34,233 nucleotides of DNA from RGIG2041 sp045537695 (GTDB lineage Bacteria > Bacillota > Clostridia > UBA1381 > UMGS1253), in the NCBI GenBank assembly GCA_045537695.1, contig JAZSQB010000077.1, positions 1 through 34,233 of the forward strand, read 5' to 3'. A program made the position numbers and the translations under genes. The notes beneath the pieces are model-generated. The model was not told the origin of the DNA. It saw nothing but the letters and a program-made list of their open reading frames with translations, and ran no database searches. Positions 29,608-34,233 of this stretch are shown one piece after another; the first letter of the stretch is position 1; the number at the start of each line of letters is the position of its first letter.

Positions 29608-32343
29608 TTATTCGTCTTTGCCACAACATTTTTTATACTTCAAACCACTACCGCACGGACAAGGGTCATTTCTGCCGACCTTTTCCTTTTTCTGTACAGG
29701 CTTTTTCTTATCCCCCTCGTCACCGCCGTGCGATGCCATAATCGGGTTTGCCACCTGCTCACGCTCCAAAGATTCCGGCGCCGGTGCAGCAGCCAAAATA
29801 AGCTTTACAGTATCGTGCGCGATGTTATCAAGCATTTCATCATACATATCCGAGCCGACGAGACGGTATTCCACTACAGGGTCACGCTGTGCATAGGCAT
29901 TTAAGCCGATACCCTGCTTTAACTGATCCATTTCGTCGATGTGGTCCATCCACTTGGTGTCTACAACCTTTAACAGCACCACTCTTTCCAGCTCTGCCAT
30001 ATTTTCGCCGAAGATTTCCTGTTGCGAGCGCATTTTATCATTTGCAAACGCCAACAGTTTTTCACGCAAATCCTTCTTGGTTGCGCGGTTAAGCTCTTCG
30101 ATATTCATCATAAAGCTGTTTTCCGGCACACGAAGCACATCGCTTGCAAAAGAAGACAAGCCGTGCAAATCCCATTCATCCGGAATATCGCTGGTAGCGT
30201 AGGTATCCACTGCCGCCTGCGCCACATTTTCCACCATACGCATAATATATGCGTGTACGTCCTCGCCGTTGAGCACCATCTGACGCTGGGAATAAATCAT
30301 CTTACGCTGCTCGTTCATAACCTCGTCGTACTGGAGCACGTGCTTACGGATATCAAAGTTTCTGCCCTCGACGTGCTTTTGCGCATTTTCAATCGCGCCA
30401 GACAAAATTTTCGCTTCAATCGGCTGATCCTCTTCGAGTCCCATACGGTCGATTACCATCGTAATACGCTCCGAACCGAACAGACGCATTAAATCATCTT
30501 CAAGAGAAATAAAGAACTTCGACGCACCCGGGTCACCCTGTCTGCCACTTCGACCGCGCAGCTGATTGTCTACGCGTCTCGACTCGTGACGCTCCGTACC
30601 GATAACATACAGACCGCCTGCCGCGGCAACGGCTTCCGCCTCCGGTCGGATTTCTTCTTTATATTTTTCCTGCAGCGTTTTAAAGGTTTCGCGTGCATGC
30701 AAAATTTCATCATCCTGCGTTTCGGAAAAACCGGTCGACTCTGCAATCAGTTCTTCCGTAAAGCCCATTCTTTCCATTTCAGCTTTTGCCATATACTCCG
30801 CGTTACCGCCAAGCATAATATCCGTACCACGGCCTGCCATATTGGTCGCGATGGTTACCGCGCCCTGCTTACCTGCCTGTGCAATAATTTCCGCTTCTTT
30901 TGCGTGGTGCTTGGCATTTAAGACATTGTGTTTAATCCCCTGTTTGGACAAAAGCTTGGAAATCAGCTCCGACTTTTCAATCGAAACCGTACCGACAAGT
31001 ACCGGCTGTCCCTTTTCGTGACATTCCTTAATCTGTGTAATAATTGCATTGTACTTGCCAACCGTATTTTTATACACTGCATCATCGAGGTCTTTTCGAA
31101 TCATATCTCTGTTCGTCGGCACCACAATGACATCAAGACTGTAAATCTGCTGGAATTCCGCTTCTTCGGTTTGCGCCGTACCGGTCATACCGGCAAGCTT
31201 CGTGTACAAACGGAAGAAATTCTGGAACGTGATGGTCGCAAGTGTTTTACTTTCGCGCTCCACTTTCACGTGTTCTTTGGCTTCAATCGCCTGATGTAAA
31301 CCGTCCGAATAACGTCTGCCCGGCATAATACGTCCGGTAAATTCATCCACAATGATAACCTGCCCGTTCTGTACCATATACTCGCGGTCACGCTTCATCG
31401 TACCGTGCGCCTTAATTGCCTGGTTGATATGGTGGCTGATGAGCATATGCGTCGGGTCAGACAGATTTTCAATCTGAAAAAATGCTTCTGCTTTCCGAAT
31501 ACCGTTTTGCGTCAGCGTCGCCGTTTTTGCCTTTTCATCTACGATGTAATCTGCATCCGTCGTTTCATCTTCGTCCTGCTTGCTGTCAGATTCGCGAACT
31601 ACTTTAACCTTTAAAGAGCGCGCAAATGTGTCTGCAATTTGATACAGCTGCGTTGACTTGCCGCTCATACCGGAAATGATAAGCGGCGTTCTCGCTTCAT
31701 CAATCAAAATGGAGTCTACCTCGTCGATGATGGCGTAATGCTGACCGCGTTGCACCATTTCCTCTTTGTGAATGACCATATTGTCACGCAGATAGTCAAA
31801 TCCAAGTTCGTTATTGGTCGCATAGGTAATATCCGCTCTGTATGCCGCCTGACGCTCCTGCGGCGCCAAATCGTGCACAATTAGACCAACGGTCAGACCA
31901 AGGAAGCGGAACACCTTCCCCATCCACTCGCTGTCGCGCTTTGCAAGATAGTCGTTAACGGTAACGATATGCACGCCCTTGCCGGAAAGTGCATTCAAAT
32001 ACGCCGGCAATGTAGAAACAAGCGTTTTACCTTCACCGGTTTTCATCTCGGCTATTCTGCCCTGATGGAGAATGATACCGCCTAAAATCTGTACATAAAA
32101 ATGCTTCATACCGAGGACACGCCAAGCAGCTTCGCGCACAACGGCGAATGCCTCCGGCAACAACGCATCCAATGTTTCACCACCGGCTAAACGCGATTTA
32201 AATTTCTCTGTTTTTTCGCGCAGCTGCGCATCGCTTAAGGCCGCCATCGTCGGCTCAAGTGCCATAACCTTGTCCGCCAGCGGCTTGATGCGCTTTATTT
32301 CTTTATCGGAATAATTGCCGAAAATTTTCTCAAAAATGCCCAT
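29608..32343 (-). CDS. secA: Preprotein translocase ATPase SecA
   Basis: SecA drives post-translational export through SecYEG. The 911-aa protein has the DEAD-type motor with Walker A KTGEGKTLVSTLPAY (about 102-116), DEVDSILIDEARTPLIISG, the helicase motifs ATNMAGRGTDI and QLRGRSGRQGDPG, and the helical scaffold and wing region. The C-terminus ends in the zinc-binding SecB/ribosome-contact motif CPCGSGLKYKKCC. The ATG follows GGAAGGG by 8 nt. It is a single-gene unit, with no prfB visible beside it. Only one secA is seen here; a secA2 elsewhere cannot be judged. Confidence 0.98.
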   Translation of the reverse strand: MGIFEKIFGNYSDKEIKRIKPLADKVMALEPTMAALSDAQLREKTEKFKSRLAGGETLDALLPEAFAVVREAAWRVLGMKHFYVQILGGIILHQGRIAEMKTGEGKTLVSTLPAYLNALSGKGVHIVTVNDYLAKRDSEWMGKVFRFLGLTVGLIVHDLAPQERQAAYRADITYATNNELGFDYLRDNMVIHKEEMVQRGQHYAIIDEVDSILIDEARTPLIISGMSGKSTQLYQIADTFARSLKVKVVRESDSKQDEDETTDADYIVDEKAKTATLTQNGIRKAEAFFQIENLSDPTHMLISHHINQAIKAHGTMKRDREYMVQNGQVIIVDEFTGRIMPGRRYSDGLHQAIEAKEHVKVERESKTLATITFQNFFRLYTKLAGMTGTAQTEEAEFQQIYSLDVIVVPTNRDMIRKDLDDAVYKNTVGKYNAIITQIKECHEKGQPVLVGTVSIEKSELISKLLSKQGIKHNVLNAKHHAKEAEIIAQAGKQGAVTIATNMAGRGTDIMLGGNAEYMAKAEMERMGFTEELIAESTGFSETQDDEILHARETFKTLQEKYKEEIRPEAEAVAAAGGLYVIGTERHESRRVDNQLRGRSGRQGDPGASKFFISLEDDLMRLFGSERITMVIDRMGLEEDQPIEAKILSGAIENAQKHVEGRNFDIRKHVLQYDEVMNEQRKMIYSQRQMVLNGEDVHAYIMRMVENVAQAAVDTYATSDIPDEWDLHGLSSFASDVLRVPENSFMMNIEELNRATKKDLREKLLAFANDKMRSQQEIFGENMAELERVVLLKVVDTKWMDHIDEMDQLKQGIGLNAYAQRDPVVEYRLVGSDMYDEMLDNIAHDTVKLILAAAPAPESLEREQVANPIMASHGGDEGDKKKPVQKKEKVGRNDPCPCGSGLKYKKCCGKDE

Positions 32344-32504
32344 AGTGTCAACCCTTCCTAAATTACATATGCTGATATTATATCATTTTATATTGCATTT
32401 TACCATAGTTAGATTATAAATTTTTTGTAAATCTTAGCGAAAATCTATTTTTTTCTTATAATTTATGGTAAAATACCCATACAGATGTATGCAGGAGGTC
32501 TGTT

Positions 32505-33710
32505 ATGCAAAACGAAAAGAAAAAAGTGTTTGAAAAAAATATTACGCTCGGCAGTGCAATTGTACTTATCGTAATTGCAATTGCAGCAGCGCTTACTTTG
32601 CTCAATTTTAAAACAGCTGTCGGCGTTGTTGTATGGCTGTTTAAAATTTTAAGCCCATTTTTAATCGGTCTTGCCATCGCGTTCATTGTCAATATTTTAA
32701 TGACCGCTTTGGAAGAACGCTTATTTTCACCACTCAACCGCTATAATTTTTGGAACAAAATCAAACGCATCGTTTGTATGCTTTTGTCTTTCATTTTAAT
32801 CATTGGTCTTGTCGTTTTGCTGATGCTGCTCATCGTGCCGCAGCTGCATAGCAGTCTTGCGACGCTGACCTCCAATTTGCCGAAATACGCCCAGAATTTG
32901 CAGTCTTCTTTTAACGCTTTTATGCACAAATACAACTTCACTTGGGCAGATATCCAGAGCATCCATATTGACTGGCAATCTATCATAAAGCACACAACGG
33001 ATTTTGTAACCAACCTTACCCCGCAGGTTGCTATCATAGCCGGTAACATTACCACGGGCATATTCAACTTTTTGATGGGCATTTTTTTTGCATTGTATAT
33101 GCTCATTGGCAAAGAGAAAATTTTTAAAAACGTACGCAAAACGCATCTTGCATTTTTAGGCGAAGTGCGCACGCAGCGCGCCTGTGAAATTGCCGCACTG
33201 ACAAACAAGATATTTAAAAGCTTTATTGTTGGTCAGCTCACTGAGGCATTGGTGCTCGGCATACTGTATTTCATTGCGACCTCTCTGTTTAAAATGCCAT
33301 ATGCCCTCTTAATCTCTGTCATTATGGCGATTGGTGGCATTATCCCGATGTTTGGTCCGATTATTGCTGCACTTCCGTCTGCTTTCATTCTCCTGATGGT
33401 TGATCCGGCAAGTGCCCTTGTATTTATTATGATTGCAATCGTCATTCAGCAGTTGGAAGGGAACTTTATCTATCCTTTCATTGTTGGCGATTCCATCGGA
33501 CTGCCCGCTATTTGGGTGCTTTTATCCATTCTCGTCGGTGGTAGCCTATTCAATACACTTGGTATGGTGCTCGCAGTACCGCTCGCATCCGTACTGTATG
33601 CACTTTTAAAGCATGCGGTTGCAAAACGCTTGCCGGCGCCGCCCCCGATACCGGAAAACACGCCAATGATAGCATCACCAACAGAAAACAAGGCGCAAAA
33701 AAGAATCTAA
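32505..33710 (+). CDS. AI-2E family (PerM/YtvI-type) membrane protein
   Basis: The 401-aa protein has about eight membrane spans: two near the N-terminus (IVLIVIAIAAALTLLNF, then LSPFLIGLAIAFIVNILM), a hydrophilic middle section, and a later cluster with GIIPMFGPIIAALPSAFILL and the QQLEGNFIYPFIVGDSIGLP signature of the AI-2E transporter family. The family name comes from an E. coli member linked to autoinducer-2; most members have other or unknown substrates, including Na+/H+ exchange. The ATG follows AGGAGG by 6 nt. It is divergent from secA with a 161-bp gap. Confidence 0.92.
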   Translation: MQNEKKKVFEKNITLGSAIVLIVIAIAAALTLLNFKTAVGVVVWLFKILSPFLIGLAIAFIVNILMTALEERLFSPLNRYNFWNKIKRIVCMLLSFILIIGLVVLLMLLIVPQLHSSLATLTSNLPKYAQNLQSSFNAFMHKYNFTWADIQSIHIDWQSIIKHTTDFVTNLTPQVAIIAGNITTGIFNFLMGIFFALYMLIGKEKIFKNVRKTHLAFLGEVRTQRACEIAALTNKIFKSFIVGQLTEALVLGILYFIATSLFKMPYALLISVIMAIGGIIPMFGPIIAALPSAFILLMVDPASALVFIMIAIVIQQLEGNFIYPFIVGDSIGLPAIWVLLSILVGGSLFNTLGMVLAVPLASVLYALLKHAVAKRLPAPPPIPENTPMIASPTENKAQKRI

Positions 33711-33885
33711 AATGGGCCGACCTCTAAACATTAGCCCAAAAAATGAACGATTAGGACACCGCTATTTATTTAACTAATTCAGACTTACAGGTTCCGGTTA
33801 TAAACCTCCGACAAATCTTATATTGAGCAACATTTAGCGCACATATAGCGCTCCATTTTCTCATATATATTTCTGGGTGAAGAAA
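33711..33885. other. Intergenic leader region before the small ORF
   Basis: This 175-bp gap has no long ORF. It contains a TGGGC/GCCCA inverted repeat (loop about 17 nt) right after the AI-2E stop, an AGGTT/AACCT hairpin around GTTCCGGTTATAAACC, and an AGCGC/GCGCT hairpin with a 7-nt loop about 50 bp before the small ORF. No clear promoter with 17-bp spacing was found. Confidence 0.45.
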
Positions 33886-33984
33886 ATGAAAAAATTGAAA
33901 TTGTACAGCTTTGCGAGAACGACAATGCCAAAGGGCGGTAATTTAGCTGAACTTGTTCCATTTAGCTCGCGTAAGCGAATTTAA
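33886..33984 (+). CDS. Candidate 32-aa small peptide, function unknown
   Basis: An ATG at 33886 preceded by GGGTGAAGAAA opens a 32-codon frame ending in TAA at 33984, two bases before a perfect 16-bp hairpin terminator. The peptide starts MKKLKLYSFARTTMPKGG and ends in a basic SSRKRI. It has no Cys, Trp or hydrophobic signal core, so it is not a typical lantibiotic, SCIFF or AgrD-like precursor. The 3' half of the frame coincides with the ATTTAGCT palindrome array, so it could be an accidental frame in a repeat. The RBS-ORF-terminator layout favours a real small gene, with moderate certainty. Confidence 0.45.
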   Translation: MKKLKLYSFARTTMPKGGNLAELVPFSSRKRI

Positions 33985-33986
33985 CT
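33941..33986 (+). repeat. Palindrome array with ATTTAGCT spacers, 19-bp period
   Basis: ATTTAGCT at 33941, ATTTAGCT at 33960 and ATTTAACT at 33979 are exactly 19 bp apart. Between them lie two small palindromes, GAAC-TT-GTTC and CGC-GTAA-GCG. The last spacer runs directly into the hairpin terminator at 33987. Confidence 0.65.
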
Positions 33987-34022
33987 AAAAAAGACATTTT
34001 TCTTTTGAAAAATGTCTTTTTT
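33987..34022 (+). terminator. Perfect 16-bp hairpin terminator after the small ORF
   Basis: AAAAAAGACATTTTTC pairs perfectly with GAAAAATGTCTTTTTT around a TTTT loop. The T run at the end fits intrinsic termination on the plus strand; the A run at the start would serve the minus strand too. Confidence 0.85.
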
Positions 34023-34058
34023 CTGGGAAAGCAGAACCAAAGAGATATTTTGGTTTTA

Positions 34059-34225
34059 ATGAAATATCTCGCTTTGCTCGATGCGAAATAATCCTGACGG
34101 ATTATGAAATATTTTTCTTTCAAAAATGTGAAATAAAATTTGCCTTTTCATATTGCGAAGCAATATTTCATACACGAAGTGTATTTCATAGCGAAGCTAT
34201 TTCACTTGCCGTAGGCAAATTTCAT
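34059..34225. repeat. Array of short palindromes with ATTTCAT spacers and an orientation switch
   Basis: In the right part, ATTTCAT or ATTTCAC at 34165, 34183, 34199 and 34219 (plus TTTTCAT at 34145) separate four small palindromes: ATTGC-GAA-GCAAT, ACAC-GAA-GTGT, AGC-GAA-GCT and TTGCC-GTA-GGCAA. In the left part the spacer appears reversed (ATGAAAT-like at 34059, 34083, 34104 and 34128) around ATAATCC-TGAC-GGATTAT and ATTTTT-CTTTC-AAAAAT. AAATTTGCC (34136-34144) and GGCAAATTT (34214-34222) bracket the right part as a larger inverted repeat. No protein is encoded. The array runs on to the window edge with TTGAAAAAA. Confidence 0.75.
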
Positions 34226-34233
34226 TGAAAAAA

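Noticed and set aside
30022..30492. 156-codon open frame opposite secA
   Set aside because: It is antisense to a clear secA reading frame, with His/Phe/Arg-rich shadow composition and no start signals.
34059..34233. CRISPR array
   Set aside because: The conserved units are only 7-8 bp, intervals vary from 16 to 24 bp, the intervening parts are palindromes and no cas gene is present.

Overview
The window reads as a chromosomal segment of a low-to-mid GC Clostridia member (Firmicutes), probably a gut-type Oscillospirales relative. The evidence is the Firmicutes gene order yybS-gdpP-rplI-dnaB, the tilS-hpt-ftsH block, the aroQ-pepQ-efp block, strong AGGAGG-type ribosome binding sites, frequent TTG/GTG starts, and a protein with a SpoIID-like domain. 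The genus cannot be fixed from sequence alone.

Layout. Positions 1-67 hold the 3' tail of an AraC-family regulator. 291-2535 (minus) is a prmA-rsmE-membrane protein operon, back to back with rluD-like pseudouridine synthase (plus, 2680-3636); both have near-perfect sigma-70 type promoters. 3669-6436 (minus) carries a 97-aa unknown protein with its own promoter, nagA, and an MFS permease whose gene overlaps nagA. 6538-15497 (minus) is a long housekeeping run: yybS-gdpP-rplI-dnaB-tilS-hpt-ftsH-DUF1858, largely overlapping or tightly spaced, read from a promoter at 15568-15596. It links replication, c-di-AMP turnover, ribosome protein L9, tRNA-Ile lysidine synthesis, purine salvage and membrane proteolysis.

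15659-15735 is tRNA-Arg(CCG) with its own promoter and terminator. 15980-21666 (minus) holds a secreted CAP-domain protein, yqeG, the shikimate genes aroE-aroK-aroQ, pepQ, efp, and a Cys/Asp-rich zinc-ribbon-like protein of the CD1247 type. 22122-24799 (minus) is a three-gene set of unsecreted, spore- or wall-associated proteins: a Carboxypeptidase-regulatory-like domain protein, a SpoIID-like/peptidoglycan-binding fusion, and a second peptidoglycan-binding protein.

24934-27134 (plus) is a DUF2156-GNAT-5-formyltetrahydrofolate cyclo-ligase operon ending in a 138-bp inverted-repeat element that supplies its terminator. 27279-29575 is a divergent MATE efflux pump/AraC regulator pair. 29608-32343 (minus) is secA, and 32505-33710 (plus) an AI-2E family exporter-like membrane protein. 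The right end (33711-34233) is accessory: an unannotated 32-codon small ORF with a ribosome binding site, a perfect 16-bp hairpin terminator, and arrays of short palindromes separated by ATTTAGCT or ATTTCAT spacers.

Most of the window is ordinary core genome. The unusual material is the right-end palindrome arrays with the small ORF, the 27133-27270 element, the SpoIID-like fusion cluster, and the Cys/Asp repeat protein.
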